Part shown: one piece after another, positions 1 to 9,461 of the stretch
Position numbering within the stretch: position 1 is the stretch's first letter
Layout: every line of letters begins with the position of its first letter
Assembly: GCA_018699935.1 (NCBI GenBank)
Contig: JABISF010000046.1
Location: 1-55,832, forward strand
Direction of reading: 5' to 3'
DNA: 55,832 nt
Source: Flavobacteriaceae bacterium
GTDB lineage: Bacteria; Bacteroidota; Bacteroidia; Flavobacteriales; Flavobacteriaceae
Position numbers and translations under genes: made by a program
The notes under the pieces: generated by a model
Databases searched by the model: none
Seen by the model: only the letters and a program-made list of their open reading frames with translations
Told to the model about the DNA's origin: nothing

Positions 1-1310
1 CCATTGGTTTCTTGAATGGCACGCATGGCATGCATACTCTCCAAGGACTGCCGAGTGATTTCATCTTCAAAAATGGAAGGAGGCACATTTCCCACCAAAT
101 TCGGTAATATTTTACACCGCTCCTCCGAAGATCGTTCGAGATAATCTTCCGGTAGTTGCTTCACAAATTTTTGAATGTCGGGATGCGAAATGATGGTTTC
201 AAACACATGGTGGTGCACTCTGGAGTCCTGACGGATGTCCAAACTGGCAAAATGAAATCCAAAAAGTTTGATTTTATGAATCAAATCTTCCACCGCAGCG
301 GCATATAAACCTTGATAGTTCTCATGAACCAAATTCAATATGGTTTCCATTTCCTGCAACATCCCTTCCTGGGTCAAGGCGGTTGGTTTTTCAGGATAGA
401 TCAAAGTGTTGTAAACCTTTGATTCCAATTCTACAACGCGATGTTCCACACCGGGGAAAGTGATTTTACCTTTCAATCGGCGTAAATCGCGATAATAGTT
501 CCTGAGGATGGAATACCGAAGGCGTTCGGCGGTTTTTAGAGTGGTTTCGGGCGTAACGTAAGGATTTCCGTCCCGATCTCCTCCGGGCCAAAAGCCAAAA
601 TCAAAGATGGGATTATGAAGTTCTTCTTTGCCGTAAATATGTTCGTCCAGATAGTTGTAGATGGTTGTGGCAGATTTGTAAAAAACATTTTCCAAATACC
701 AAATCAAACTGACGGCTTCGTCAAAAGGAGTGGGTTTTGTCTTTTTGTAAAAAGGAGTAATGCCCAATTGTGCCAACAAATCTTTAATACTTTCCAAATC
801 ATCTTTTGCAATGGCGTTGGACAACTCATTGATGATCACCAAAACATTATCCGGATAGAATTGGGTGGGATGCGCTGTTAAAACAATTCGCACTTTAAGA
901 ATCTCCATGTATTCCGTAAGCTCTTTGTGCAATTGTTTGTTTTCGGCTTCTTCTTTGATATGACGCACCGTACCAATACCGTGCATATTATTTACATAAG
1001 AAAAGGCTGCATCTTCAATGGCATCGAATAAAACAACTTGTCGTTCGATGTATTGAATAAAACGAAACAACAAGTCAAAGCGCTCTTTTTCGGAAAGTTC
1101 GGGCGCATATTTTGAAAAAAATTGGGCTACGATCTCTCGAGGATTTTGACTTAACGCATACTGTTCCTTACAAAAAGAGGAAAACAACGGCAACAATACC
1201 GAAGTATTCTTTATGTTTTCAAAAGGTAGGGTTAAGAAAAGGCTGTTGTAAATTTGAAATTTGGATAATACACGTTCTTTAAATCTTTCGATTTTGGGTT
1301 TTCTTGCCAT
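1..1310 (-). CDS. ppc: Phosphoenolpyruvate carboxylase, N-terminal half (cut by window edge)
   Basis: This enzyme adds bicarbonate to phosphoenolpyruvate to make oxaloacetate, refilling the citric acid cycle in the cytoplasm. The visible 436 residues start at an ATG and include the family signatures TAHPTQ at about residues 145-150, with the catalytic histidine at 147, and GFWPGGDRDGN at about 239-249. Family members are about 850-900 residues, so roughly the C-terminal half lies beyond base 1. The start lies 15 bases behind the stop of the Lrp-type regulator gene on the same strand, so the two are probably cotranscribed. Reading frame and motifs are intact, and the identification is firm. 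Confidence 0.95.
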   Translation of the reverse strand, partial: MARKPKIERFKERVLSKFQIYNSLFLTLPFENIKNTSVLLPLFSSFCKEQYALSQNPREIVAQFFSKYAPELSEKERFDLLFRFIQYIERQVVLFDAIEDAAFSYVNNMHGIGTVRHIKEEAENKQLHKELTEYMEILKVRIVLTAHPTQFYPDNVLVIINELSNAIAKDDLESIKDLLAQLGITPFYKKTKPTPFDEAVSLIWYLENVFYKSATTIYNYLDEHIYGKEELHNPIFDFGFWPGGDRDGNPYVTPETTLKTAERLRYSILRNYYRDLRRLKGKITFPGVEHRVVELESKVYNTLIYPEKPTALTQEGMLQEMETILNLVHENYQGLYAAAVEDLIHKIKLFGFHFASLDIRQDSRVHHHVFETIISHPDIQKFVKQLPEDYLERSSEERCKILPNLVGNVPPSIFEDEITRQSLESMHAMRAIQETN

Positions 1311-1325
1311 CAAAATATAGGAGCT

Positions 1326-1805
1326 TTAAAATTCATTAAAAATGCGGTGCATCAATCTTTTCTTATCGTTGATGCTTTCTTCCATTGAAATCATGGTTTC
1401 CGTTCTGGAAACCCCGTCAATGTCGTCTATTGTAAATATTATTTCTTTTGCATGGAGAGTATCTCTTGCACGTACTTTGCAGAAAATATTAAATTTTCCT
1501 GTGGTGATATGGGCAACAGTCACATAAGGAATCTCGTTCAATGCCTCAATCACTTCAACGGTTTTGCTGGTGCGTTCCAAAAAAATTCCAACGTAGGCAA
1601 TAAAAGAATAGCCCAATTTATTGTAATCGAGATTGAGTGACGAACCTCTGATAATCCCCGCCTCTTCCATTTTCTTTACCCGAACGTGAACCGTCCCTGC
1701 AGAAATTAATAGTCGCTTGGAAATATCTGTAAACGGAATACGGGTGTTGTCGATAAGAATATCTAAAATTTGCTGATCGACATCATCTAAATTGAATTTA
1801 GACAT
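1326..1805 (-). CDS. Lrp/AsnC-family transcriptional regulator
   Basis: A 159-residue Lrp/AsnC regulator. The N-terminal winged helix-turn-helix covers about residues 5-60 (LDDVDQQILDILIDNTRIPF, then a typical recognition helix), followed by the RAM/AsnC ligand-binding domain to about residue 150. Such proteins form DNA-wrapping octamers that respond to amino acids. The frame can be read six codons further to a TTG, but a TAnnTTTG promoter box sits at 1821-1828, over that TTG, so the internal ATG at 1805 is the better start. It precedes ppc by 15 bases, and control of anaplerotic flux is possible, but the effector cannot be read from sequence. Confidence 0.9.
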   Translation of the reverse strand: MSKFNLDDVDQQILDILIDNTRIPFTDISKRLLISAGTVHVRVKKMEEAGIIRGSSLNLDYNKLGYSFIAYVGIFLERTSKTVEVIEALNEIPYVTVAHITTGKFNIFCKVRARDTLHAKEIIFTIDDIDGVSRTETMISMEESINDKKRLMHRIFNEF

Positions 1806-1820
1806 AAAACATTTTTTTTG

Positions 1821-1828
1821 CAAATTTA
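1821..1828 (-). promoter_or_regulatory. Bacteroidota -7 promoter element for the Lrp-type gene
   Basis: Reads TAAATTTG on the minus strand, an exact match to the Bacteroidota TAnnTTTG element. It ends 15 bases before the ATG at 1805, which predicts a 5' leader of only about ten bases. It is what decides the start of the regulator gene. Confidence 0.6.
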
Positions 1829-1865
1829 GTCGATTTCATTCAAATTAATTAGTGAATTGTTGACT

Positions 1866-2960
1866 TTATTCTTCTTTTATTGAAAATAACTCATTGAAGC
1901 TTAGATTTTCCACCATTTTTTCAAATTCAAATTCAAAAACCACATGGCGCAACTCTTCCGGAAGCTTGATTTTTCGATGCGCCTGTTGCTTTAAGGAATC
2001 TCCATAACAGTGGTAGGTAGGAATAAAATGCAATTTTTCAGCGTCCAATTTTTCTAAATATTGCAGGCCTAATTGCTGATTTTCTTTAATCAATCCCCTG
2101 TCATTAAGCTGAACTCCATCGATGATTAAATCCAAATAATCAGTACTGTTTTCGGGTATCGCAAGGTAGTCTTCCACACTGCCCTTTGATACTCCGGTGG
2201 CAACGGCTTGTACCAAAGTTTTTAAAGCCGTAAAAATATGTGTGCTGGTCTCCTCCCGAAAATAGTCGCCGGGGCAATGTCCGGATTCGAAAAGGATCGT
2301 AGGCGTGCCCAAAGCGGTGAAGGTATCTCCCACACAATTGATGTTGAATCCGTCGTCATACCGTCCAACTTGTTTGGGTATGCGGGTTTGCAGCATTGCA
2401 TTCATTTGCGCAATCAACTTCATGGCGGTGGCACGTGCCGGAGTGATGGATCGTTGGGGGTCGGCTGAGGGCGCTAAAAAAGAAACACTGGCAGGGGGTC
2501 CATTTTTTCCGGCTCCATATAAGGTACGCTGGTCGTGAAGATTTAAACAGTAGTCTGGCGCAATACGTTTATAGGCGGAGCGCAACACTTTGCTCTCGGG
2601 TTGTGAAAGGGCAACTGCATCGCGATTCAAATCCACCGTGTTGGCATTGCGACGGGTATAGTCCAAACAACCGTCGGGATTCAGTTGAGGAATGATATGG
2701 AATTGACAGGCAGTGAGTAAATGTTTGTTTTCCTTTTCCAACAACCATGGAATCAATTTCAATAAAGCTCGGGTGGTTGTGGACTCGTTTCCATGCATTT
2801 GCGACCACATAAAAATTTTGATCGTTCCGGAACCTAAAGTCCATAGATGAATAGGAAGCCCTCGTACCGAAGTTCCCAATTGTTCTTGATGAACGCTCTT
2901 GGGAAGCTGCTTTAAAAACGGAATCAAATCTTGGGGAGGTAAATAGCGTCCTAATTTCAT
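1866..2960 (-). CDS. M14-family zinc carboxypeptidase
   Basis: A 364-residue peptidase-M14-like protein that would remove or trim a C-terminal residue or amide using one zinc ion. Zinc ligands fit the family pattern: HGNES at about residues 56-60 (His56, Glu59) and His142 in NLHDQ. The motif RRNANTVDLNRD at about 103-114 is the usual substrate-binding region. No signal peptide is seen, so it probably acts in the cytoplasm. An upstream ATG at 2981 would add seven residues, but a TACTTTTG promoter box at 2966-2973 lies inside those codons, so the ATG at 2960 is preferred. Substrate unknown. Confidence 0.85.
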   Translation of the reverse strand: MKLGRYLPPQDLIPFLKQLPKSVHQEQLGTSVRGLPIHLWTLGSGTIKIFMWSQMHGNESTTTRALLKLIPWLLEKENKHLLTACQFHIIPQLNPDGCLDYTRRNANTVDLNRDAVALSQPESKVLRSAYKRIAPDYCLNLHDQRTLYGAGKNGPPASVSFLAPSADPQRSITPARATAMKLIAQMNAMLQTRIPKQVGRYDDGFNINCVGDTFTALGTPTILFESGHCPGDYFREETSTHIFTALKTLVQAVATGVSKGSVEDYLAIPENSTDYLDLIIDGVQLNDRGLIKENQQLGLQYLEKLDAEKLHFIPTYHCYGDSLKQQAHRKIKLPEELRHVVFEFEFEKMVENLSFNELFSIKEE

Positions 2961-2965
2961 AGTTA

Positions 2966-2973
2966 CAAAAGTA
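2966..2973 (-). promoter_or_regulatory. -7 promoter element for the M14 carboxypeptidase
   Basis: TACTTTTG on the minus strand, an exact TAnnTTTG match that ends only five bases before the ATG at 2960. Transcription would start at or next to the ATG, giving a leaderless or nearly leaderless message. Confidence 0.5.
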
Positions 2974-3106
2974 AGCAACATTAAGAATAAAATGAATTGA
3001 TAAAAACGAAACGATTGTAACGTGAAGTTTTTTTTGCTGAAAAATAAGCGTCGAGTAGATCAACCCTTTCATCTGATTTTTAAAGAGTACTATAAATGTT
3101 CCAACT

Positions 3107-3363
3107 GTAAACAATCATCTGTTTCCATTTGTAAACAATAAAATCTATTAAAATTTGAGTTTATGGAACTTGAACAACAGTATTTGTTACAATTGTAAAT
3201 GTTTTTGTAGGAATAATCTATTAATCTACTTGTTTTCAGCATTTTATGTGCCATGTGTGAAGTGATACTTCTATTAAATTTACTCTTAAATTCGTTTGTT
3301 TACATAAGTGAATTGCTTATCTTTACAGAACATCTTTATGATTGTTTACAATGTTAAACATTG
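3107..3363. promoter_or_regulatory. Cluster of repeated GTAAACAAT / ATTGTTTAC sites in front of the XRE gene
   Basis: The interval between the divergent M14 and XRE genes contains no gene but carries a repeated nonamer. GTAAACAAT occurs at 3107-3115 and 3131-3139. The opposite orientation occurs as TTGTTTAC at 3296-3303 and ATTGTTTAC at 3341-3349. A looser copy with GTTACAATTGTAAA lies near 3186-3199. The last site runs into a perfect inverted repeat at 3349-3363 (CAATGTT, A, AACATTG) that covers the XRE start codon. A weaker -7 box, TATCTTTA, is at 3318-3325. I infer operator sites, most likely for the XRE protein itself. The rest of 2982-3340 shows nothing else. Confidence 0.55.
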
Positions 3364-3758
3364 AGAAATTTATTCTTCGTTTGGAAGAAATTATGGAAAC
3401 ACACCAACTTTCGGCGGCTGCCTTTGCCGAAAAAATCGGTGTGCAACGTTCTTCGGTTTCGCATATACTTTCCAAACGAAACAAACCCAGTCTGGAATTC
3501 ATCTTAAAAATCCATCAACATTTTGATTCCCTTTCGTTGGAGTGGTTGCTCCTGGGAGAAAACAAAAGTTCCTCCCCCCTGCCCGAAAATTTTTCTGACA
3601 ATCTTTTTCTAGAAGAAAAGATTCCAAGCGAAAGCAGTAACAAACCCTCGGCTGAAATCATTAAAAAGTCCATTGCAACTTCTGATAACCCAGAATTAAT
3701 TCAAATCATACAGTTGTATAATGATGGAAGTTTTGATGTTTTTTACCCAAAATCTTAG
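3351..3758 (+). CDS. XRE-family helix-turn-helix regulator
   Basis: A 135-residue DNA-binding protein with one Cro/C1-type helix-turn-helix at about residues 7-62 (AAFAEKIGVQRSSVSHILS is the core), followed by a linker rich in Ser, Pro and Glu and a short C-terminal element ending in LYNDGSFDVFYPKS. That tail shape recurs in single-HTH regulators of flavobacteria. A TTG three codons upstream is possible, but ATG at 3351 is preferred. The start lies inside a perfect inverted repeat, which suggests autorepression. The next gene follows after 14 bases and TerC after that, so the three may form one transcript. Targets unknown. Confidence 0.85.
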   Translation: MLNIEKFILRLEEIMETHQLSAAAFAEKIGVQRSSVSHILSKRNKPSLEFILKIHQHFDSLSLEWLLLGENKSSSPLPENFSDNLFLEEKIPSESSNKPSAEIIKKSIATSDNPELIQIIQLYNDGSFDVFYPKS

Positions 3759-3772
3759 TAATTTTATACCCT

Positions 3773-4144
3773 ATGAAAAAAGGGCTTTTCGCTATTTTCC
3801 TCCTCCTACTCTCTTGTTATTCAACCGAACGAAATTGTTTGGAATTTCATCAAGGCACTTTTGACTTTGAAACCATCGTAAACGGTCAGTTGGACACTTC
3901 ACGCTTTGTTCGGAATGGCACAACGGAAATTGAATATTATAAAGCACAAGTGGATACGGCAGATATTCGTTGGGTGAATGATTGTGAATGTATCTTGACC
4001 AAGCGAAATCCTACCTCCAATCAAGACAAGCGTCCGATTCAAATTAAAATCCTCACCACCCAAAAAAACACCTATACTTTTGAATACTCTTTAGTGGGAG
4101 ACGCCAAAAACAAAAAGCGTGGAACCATAAAAAAAATAAAATAA
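3773..4144 (+). CDS. Small exported lipoprotein of unknown function
   Basis: A 123-residue protein. The N terminus MKKGLFAIFLLLLSCYS has a lysine-rich start, a hydrophobic stretch and a lipobox-like LLSC, so it is probably a lipoprotein anchored after cleavage before Cys15. The rest is a small beta-rich domain with two further cysteines at about 72 and 74 (NDCECIL). Relatives in flavobacterial genomes are, as far as I recall, often labelled DNA topoisomerase IV, apparently because the topoisomerase genes are next door; nothing in this sequence resembles a topoisomerase. It sits between the XRE regulator and terC, three bases before the latter. Confidence 0.75.
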   Translation: MKKGLFAIFLLLLSCYSTERNCLEFHQGTFDFETIVNGQLDTSRFVRNGTTEIEYYKAQVDTADIRWVNDCECILTKRNPTSNQDKRPIQIKILTTQKNTYTFEYSLVGDAKNKKRGTIKKIK

Positions 4145-4146
4145 CA

Positions 4147-4911
4147 ATGTTTACTCCCGAAATCATTACCGCCTTCTTGACCTTGACCTTTCTTGAAATT
4201 ATTCTCGGTATTGACAATATTATCTTTATCTCTATTTTGGCGGGTCGCCTGCCAGAAGAAAAAAGAAAGACGTTGATTCGTACGGGCTTATTTTTGGCCA
4301 TGTTTATGCGCATCCTGATGTTGATGGGTATCTCTTGGTTGGTGCATATGGAAGAAGCTCTTTTTTCTTTTGATAACGCTTTCTTCTCAAGTGCAATTTC
4401 CATACAATCCCTTATTCTTTTTGCTGGAGGTTTATTTTTAATTTATAAAAGTACTCGAGAAATTTACCACAAGGTTGAGCCCCACGATAATTCATCCGAA
4501 CCTACATCAAAATCAGCTCCGAATAGTTATGCAAAAGCCCTTTTTCAAATTGTTTTGATCGACATCGTCTTTTCTTTTGATTCCATCCTCACGGCTGTGG
4601 GCATGACCAATGGATTGGCCTATGCTATTCCGGTAATGATCGCTGCAGTGGTAATTTCCATCTTTATCATGATTGGTTTTGCCAACCCCGTTAGTGCTTT
4701 TGTGAATAAGCATCCTTCCTTACAAATTTTAGGACTTTCATTTTTATTGCTGATCGGTTTTATGTTAATCGCCGAAGCAGCACATATTTCGCATACCGTT
4801 ATTGGAGGAAACCCCATTGGTAAAATCCCCAAGGGCTATCTGTATTTTGCCATTGCATTTTCTTTAGGGGTAGAAATGCTCAATATGAAATTGCGAAAAG
4901 GTTCGGACTAA
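4147..4911 (+). CDS. TerC-family integral membrane protein
   Basis: A 254-residue membrane protein with about seven hydrophobic segments. It shows the TerC-type acidic motifs LEIILGIDNIIF at about residues 16-27 and the paired later helix DIVFSFDSILTAVGMT at about 140-155. Members are linked to metal ion export (manganese) and, in other bacteria, tellurite resistance, but no other ter genes are near, so a general metal-homeostasis role is the safer reading. It starts two bases after the lipoprotein stop, and its own stop overlaps the convergent parC stop by four bases. The specific ion is not readable from sequence. Confidence 0.88.
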   Translation: MFTPEIITAFLTLTFLEIILGIDNIIFISILAGRLPEEKRKTLIRTGLFLAMFMRILMLMGISWLVHMEEALFSFDNAFFSSAISIQSLILFAGGLFLIYKSTREIYHKVEPHDNSSEPTSKSAPNSYAKALFQIVLIDIVFSFDSILTAVGMTNGLAYAIPVMIAAVVISIFIMIGFANPVSAFVNKHPSLQILGLSFLLLIGFMLIAEAAHISHTVIGGNPIGKIPKGYLYFAIAFSLGVEMLNMKLRKGSD

Positions 4912-7508
4912 ATGTCTAATTTGGTTTGGGAGTCCCCATCAGTAGCTGTATTGTCTGATGAAAGTGATTCTTCCTCATTGACTTCAATTTCATTTACATC
5001 CACATCTTCGGGGGGTGAATACGGCAGGGCTTCTTTTAAACGAACCGCTTTTATTTTTTTATCGGTAAGTTGATTTCCCAAGGCTTTGATCCCTTTTACA
5101 GCAATAAATTCCTCCGCATTGATTTCCAATTCGGGGGGTTGTTCTTTTCCTCTGGGCTTTTCAAATTCAATAGTCAAGAGCGGGCGCCAATCAAATCCGA
5201 GATAAACCAAGGTGCCATCTTCTTTCATAAACTCTTCTTCTCGAGTTTCATTTTCAATCAAAAAGCGTTTTAAGAAATAACGCTCTTTTTCAGGATCAAA
5301 ATAAATAGCGGTAATGGGTTTTTGAGGAATCCATTTTTCAAGATGAATATCGTTTTCATCAAAGTGCAAGGTAACTTCGGGAGCAACTGCTCGTATGCTC
5401 CCCAGGTTGGTAGCGATTAAAAGTTTGTCTTCTCCTTTAAAAGCACCCAGTAAATCGCCTCGACCTTCCACATTCAATCTGCGGATGGGGGTGTCAAACC
5501 ATATTTTGCGGGGTTGTAGGGTAGAAATTCCTTTTTCTTTTAACTCAATTTTACGAACGGCATATTTGGTGATAATATTCCCTCTGGCCGAACGCCCTTT
5601 GATTTGCAAGTCGGAAAAATCCAAATCCCATTTCAGCTTTTTGATACTTCCCACATTGCGCAGTAAAATACTCACCACCTCAGCCTCTCCATTGGGATTG
5701 GCACTAAAGTACAAGATTTCAGAACCCGCTTTTCCTTGGGTGAGATCATAGGGCTTATCGCGAGTAACTCCCGTCACTGCAAAACGCTTCATAAAACTAG
5801 TTCCCGCTTTTCCGTCTCGATAGATCATATTGTAAATCGTACGGTTGTCTTTTTTCTTAAAGACAGCAACATGGATGATGGATTTTCCCACAAAGACCTT
5901 ACTGTCCACTTTTACGACCTGCATTTTTCCGTCTGCCGTAAACACAATGATTTCATCAATATCGGAACATTCACCGACTAATTCGTCTTTTTTTAATCCA
6001 ATCCCAATAAAACCCTCTTCCCTATTGACGTAAAGTTTTTGATTGCGAACAACAACTTTTCGGGCGTCCACATCGTCAAAAATTCGTATCTCCGATTTGC
6101 GTTCCTTGCCCCCACCATAGGTAGTGCCAAGATGCTTGAAGTAACGAATGGCATAATCAATCAAGTGGTTAAGATTGTTTTTTACTTCTGCAATATCACC
6201 TTCCAAGGCTTCAATCTTTTGTTGCGCCTTGTCCAAATCAAATTTGGAAATCCGTTTGATTCGAATTTCGGTAAGTCGCACCAAATCCTCTTCAACTACA
6301 GGACGTTTTAAATGTGCAATATGTGGCTTCAAACCCTCGTCAATCGCATTCAAAACACCTTCCCAAGTTTCTTCTTCTTCAATGTCACGATAGATGCGAT
6401 TCTCAATAAATATCCGTTCCAAAGAGGCATAATGCCATTGATTTTCAAGTTCTTGCAACTGTACTTCCAGCTCAAGTTTCAACAACTGGACGGTGTGATC
6501 GGTAGAGATTTGCAGCATCTCTGTAACCCCCATAAAGTGGGGTTTGTTGTCGATGATCAAACAGCCCAAAGGAGAAATGGAAGATTCACAGGCTGTAAAC
6601 GCATACAAAGCATCGATGGTTTTGTCCGGTGAAATATCACTGGGCAAATGCACCAAAATCTCTACTTCTGCAGAGGTGTTGTCCTCTATTTTTTTAATTT
6701 TAATTTTCCCAGCGTCATTGGCCTTGATGATGCTTTCAATCAAGCTGGAGGTCGTCGTGGAAAACGGTATTTCAGTGATGACCAAAGTGTGCCGATCCAA
6801 TTGACTGATCTTGGCACGAACCCGTACTTTTCCCCCACGGATGCCGTCATTATAGTTTTGTATATCAATGATGCCACCGGTTTGAAAATCGGGATAAATT
6901 TCGAATTTCTTTCCTTTTAAATGCTTGATGCTGGCCTCCAATAGTTCATTGAAATTGTGAGGAAGGATTTTGGTGGACAAACCCACGGCGATACCTTCTG
7001 CCCCTTGTGCCAATAATAAAGGAAACTTAACCGGTAAATGAACAGGTTCTTTTCTTCTGCCGTCATAGGAAAGTTGCCATTCGGTCACTTTGGGACTAAA
7101 CACCACTTCCATTGCAAATTTGGACAAACGCGCTTCAATATATCGTGAGGCGGCGGCACTGTCTCCGGTAAGGATATTCCCCCAGTTCCCCTGCATGTCG
7201 ATCATCAACTCCTTTTGCCCAATTTGTACCATGGCATCTGCAATACTGGCGTCTCCATGGGGATGGTACTGCATCGTATGCCCCACGATATTCGCTACTT
7301 TATTGTAACGTCCATCGTCTAAATCCTTCATGGAGTGTAAAATTCTTCGCTGTACGGGTTTCAAGCCGTCTTCTATGGCTGGAACTGCTCGCTCCAAGAT
7401 TACATAAGAGGCGTAATCAAGAAACCAATCTTTGTACATCCCGGTCACTTTTACCAACGAATCGTTGGCTGCATCTTCCGGTTTTGCTGAATCTTGAATT
7501 TCGTCCAT
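4908..7508 (-). CDS. parC: DNA topoisomerase IV subunit A
   Basis: An 866-residue type IIA topoisomerase A subunit that cuts and rejoins DNA to separate daughter chromosomes. The winged-helix/tower region shows GHTMQYHPHGDASIAD at about 76-91 and the active-site tyrosine Tyr123 in SRYIEARL. A long coiled segment occupies roughly 400-460 and a beta-pinwheel C-terminal domain about 500-800, ending in an acidic tail. It follows parE on the same strand with a 93-base gap, which supports topoisomerase IV rather than gyrase. The position matching E. coli GyrA Ser83 is Ala87, and Asp91 is kept at the GyrA Asp87 position. It converges with terC, sharing four bases. Confidence 0.93.
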   Translation of the reverse strand: MDEIQDSAKPEDAANDSLVKVTGMYKDWFLDYASYVILERAVPAIEDGLKPVQRRILHSMKDLDDGRYNKVANIVGHTMQYHPHGDASIADAMVQIGQKELMIDMQGNWGNILTGDSAAASRYIEARLSKFAMEVVFSPKVTEWQLSYDGRRKEPVHLPVKFPLLLAQGAEGIAVGLSTKILPHNFNELLEASIKHLKGKKFEIYPDFQTGGIIDIQNYNDGIRGGKVRVRAKISQLDRHTLVITEIPFSTTTSSLIESIIKANDAGKIKIKKIEDNTSAEVEILVHLPSDISPDKTIDALYAFTACESSISPLGCLIIDNKPHFMGVTEMLQISTDHTVQLLKLELEVQLQELENQWHYASLERIFIENRIYRDIEEEETWEGVLNAIDEGLKPHIAHLKRPVVEEDLVRLTEIRIKRISKFDLDKAQQKIEALEGDIAEVKNNLNHLIDYAIRYFKHLGTTYGGGKERKSEIRIFDDVDARKVVVRNQKLYVNREEGFIGIGLKKDELVGECSDIDEIIVFTADGKMQVVKVDSKVFVGKSIIHVAVFKKKDNRTIYNMIYRDGKAGTSFMKRFAVTGVTRDKPYDLTQGKAGSEILYFSANPNGEAEVVSILLRNVGSIKKLKWDLDFSDLQIKGRSARGNIITKYAVRKIELKEKGISTLQPRKIWFDTPIRRLNVEGRGDLLGAFKGEDKLLIATNLGSIRAVAPEVTLHFDENDIHLEKWIPQKPITAIYFDPEKERYFLKRFLIENETREEEFMKEDGTLVYLGFDWRPLLTIEFEKPRGKEQPPELEINAEEFIAVKGIKALGNQLTDKKIKAVRLKEALPYSPPEDVDVNEIEVNEEESLSSDNTATDGDSQTKLDI

Positions 7509-7601
7509 AGCGTTGCTAAAATACTATATCGACCCTAGAATTCACTAGGTTTTTACGGGAAGAAATTAACAAATTGTAGTTGAGAAATAATTCTGATCGT
7601 T

Positions 7602-9461
7602 TTACCCCACCTGCTCCACTAAATCCAATTCCACTTTTAGGTTGTCAATAATAAATTTCTGACGATCTTGGGTGTTTTTACCCATATAGAATTCTAATAA
7701 ATTTTCAATGGTCGTGCTTTTGTCCAACATGACCGGATCAAGGCGGATGTCTTCTCCAATAAAAAACTTAAACTCGTCGGGGGAGATTTCTCCCAAACCT
7801 TTAAAACGGGTAATTTCCGGTTTTCCTTTCAGTGTATTTACAGCCTGATTTCGCTCTTGTTCACTGTAACAATAAAAAGTTTGTTTTTTATCACGTACTC
7901 GGAACAAGGGCGTTTGGAGAATGTACAAATGTCCTTCTTTTATCAGCTCCGGGAAAAATTGCAGGAAAAAAGTAATCAATAACAAACGAATGTGCATACC
8001 ATCCACATCAGCATCCGTAGCAATGACAATATTGTTGTAACGCAAATCCTCCATATTGTCTTCAATGTTCAAAGCGGCTTGCAGCAAATTGAATTCTTCA
8101 TTTTCATAAACAATTTTTTTGGACATGCCATAACTGTTGAGTGGTTTTCCACGCAAACTAAAAACGGCTTGGGTATTGACGTCCCGAGATTTGGTGATGG
8201 AGCCACTGGCCGAGTCGCCCTCTGTAATGAAGAGTGTGGATTCCAAACGGCGATCTTTTTTCAAATCTGGAAGGTGCACCCGACAGTCTCTTAGTTTTTT
8301 GTTGTGCAAATTGGCTTTTTTTGCCCGTTCGCGTGCCAATTTTCGAATCCCAGAAAGTTCCTTACGCTCCTTTTCGGCTTGCATAATTTTTCGCTGTATC
8401 GCTTCTGCAACCGCAGTATTTTTATGTAAAAAATTATCCAGTTGTGTACTTAGAAAATCTACGATATAGGAACGTACAGAAGGCAAGCCATCTCCCATTT
8501 CGGTGGAGCCCAATTTGGTTTTGGTTTGCGATTCAAAAACGGGCTCCATTACTTTGATGCTGATGGCAGAGATGATGGATTTTCTTATGTCAGAAGCCTC
8601 GTAGTTTTTCCCAAAATGCTCGCGTATGGTTTTTACCAAACCCTCTCTAAAAGCCGCTTGATGCGTCCCCCCTTGGGTGGTGTTTTGACCGTTGACAAAG
8701 GAATGATACTCCTCGCTATATTGTGTTTTACTGTGAGTCAGTGCTACTTCTATGTCATTCCCTTTCAGATGAATGATGGGATAAGTTAGGTCGGATTCGT
8801 TGGTTTGATCTTCCAATAAATCTTTCAAACCGTTTTCTGAAAAAAACTTCACCCCATTCAGGTCTATGGTCAATCCGGGATTCAGATAGACGTAATTTTT
8901 CAACATCCGTTCGATATACTCCAAACGGAATTTATAGTTTTTAAAGATTTTTGAATCCGGTCGAAAAACCACTTTGGTGCCTTTGCGTTTGGAGCTGCTT
9001 TGGGCTTCCGTTTCTTCCAAAAGGTTTCCATATTCAAAAGTGGCACTTTTGCTTTGCTGTTCTCGGTTGGATTCTACTCTAAAGGAAGAAGATAAGGCAT
9101 TGACTGCTTTGGTTCCCACTCCATTCAATCCTACCGATTTTTTGAAGGCAAGGGAATCGTATTTTCCCCCTGTATTCATTTTAGAAACCACATCGACCAG
9201 TTTTCCCAAAGGGATGCCACGACCGTAATCCCTTACACTCACTTCTCCTTCTTTGATGGAAATGTCAATAGTCTTTCCGGCACCCATAACAAACTCATCA
9301 ATACAATTGTCGATAACTTCTTTGACTAAAATATAAATCCCATCATCGGGGGAAGACCCATCGCCCAATTTACCAATATACATACCCGGTCGTAGGCGAA
9401 TGTGTTCTTTCCAATCGAGGGAGCGGATATTGTCTTCGGTGTATTTTGTTTGTTCTGACAT
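7602..9461 (-). CDS. parE: DNA topoisomerase IV subunit B
   Basis: A 619-residue ATPase subunit that powers strand passage. The GHKL ATP-binding fold is at the N terminus, with RPGMYIG at about 24-30, EVIDNCIDE at about 48-56 and DYGRGIPLG at about 79-87. The TOPRIM domain has EGDSASGSI and [10 protein letters not shown] in the second half. The length matches ParE; gyrase B in this phylum is slightly longer. It lies upstream of parC on the same strand. I see no clear -7 element in the 160 bases upstream of the start, although an AATATTTA sequence is close to one. Confidence 0.93.
   Translation of the reverse strand: MSEQTKYTEDNIRSLDWKEHIRLRPGMYIGKLGDGSSPDDGIYILVKEVIDNCIDEFVMGAGKTIDISIKEGEVSVRDYGRGIPLGKLVDVVSKMNTGGKYDSLAFKKSVGLNGVGTKAVNALSSSFRVESNREQQSKSATFEYGNLLEETEAQSSSKRKGTKVVFRPDSKIFKNYKFRLEYIERMLKNYVYLNPGLTIDLNGVKFFSENGLKDLLEDQTNESDLTYPIIHLKGNDIEVALTHSKTQYSEEYHSFVNGQNTTQGGTHQAAFREGLVKTIREHFGKNYEASDIRKSIISAISIKVMEPVFESQTKTKLGSTEMGDGLPSVRSYIVDFLSTQLDNFLHKNTAVAEAIQRKIMQAEKERKELSGIRKLARERAKKANLHNKKLRDCRVHLPDLKKDRRLESTLFITEGDSASGSITKSRDVNTQAVFSLRGKPLNSYGMSKKIVYENEEFNLLQAALNIEDNMEDLRYNNIVIATDADVDGMHIRLLLITFFLQFFPELIKEGHLYILQTPLFRVRDKKQTFYCYSEQERNQAVNTLKGKPEITRFKGLGEISPDEFKFFIGEDIRLDPVMLDKSTTIENLLEFYMGKNTQDRQKFIIDNLKVELDLVEQVG

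Noticed and set aside
1806-1823. Six-codon N-terminal extension of the Lrp-type gene (TTG start)
   Set aside because: A TAAATTTG promoter box covers the TTG, and the ATG at 1805 gives the normal family length.
2569-3114. Long minus-strand frame across the M14 gene start and into the XRE intergenic region
   Set aside because: It is an alternate frame of the M14 gene for most of its length, has no recognisable domain, and would run through the operator-like sites.
4147-4911. Tellurite-resistance operon
   Set aside because: Only TerC is present; no TerA, B, D, E or F homologue lies nearby, so a metal-homeostasis role is more likely.
7534-7554. CCTAG / CTAGG hairpin with five T between parE and parC
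   Set aside because: The T run is on the plus strand, but both flanking genes are on the minus strand and no plus-strand gene ends there. The stem has only five base pairs.
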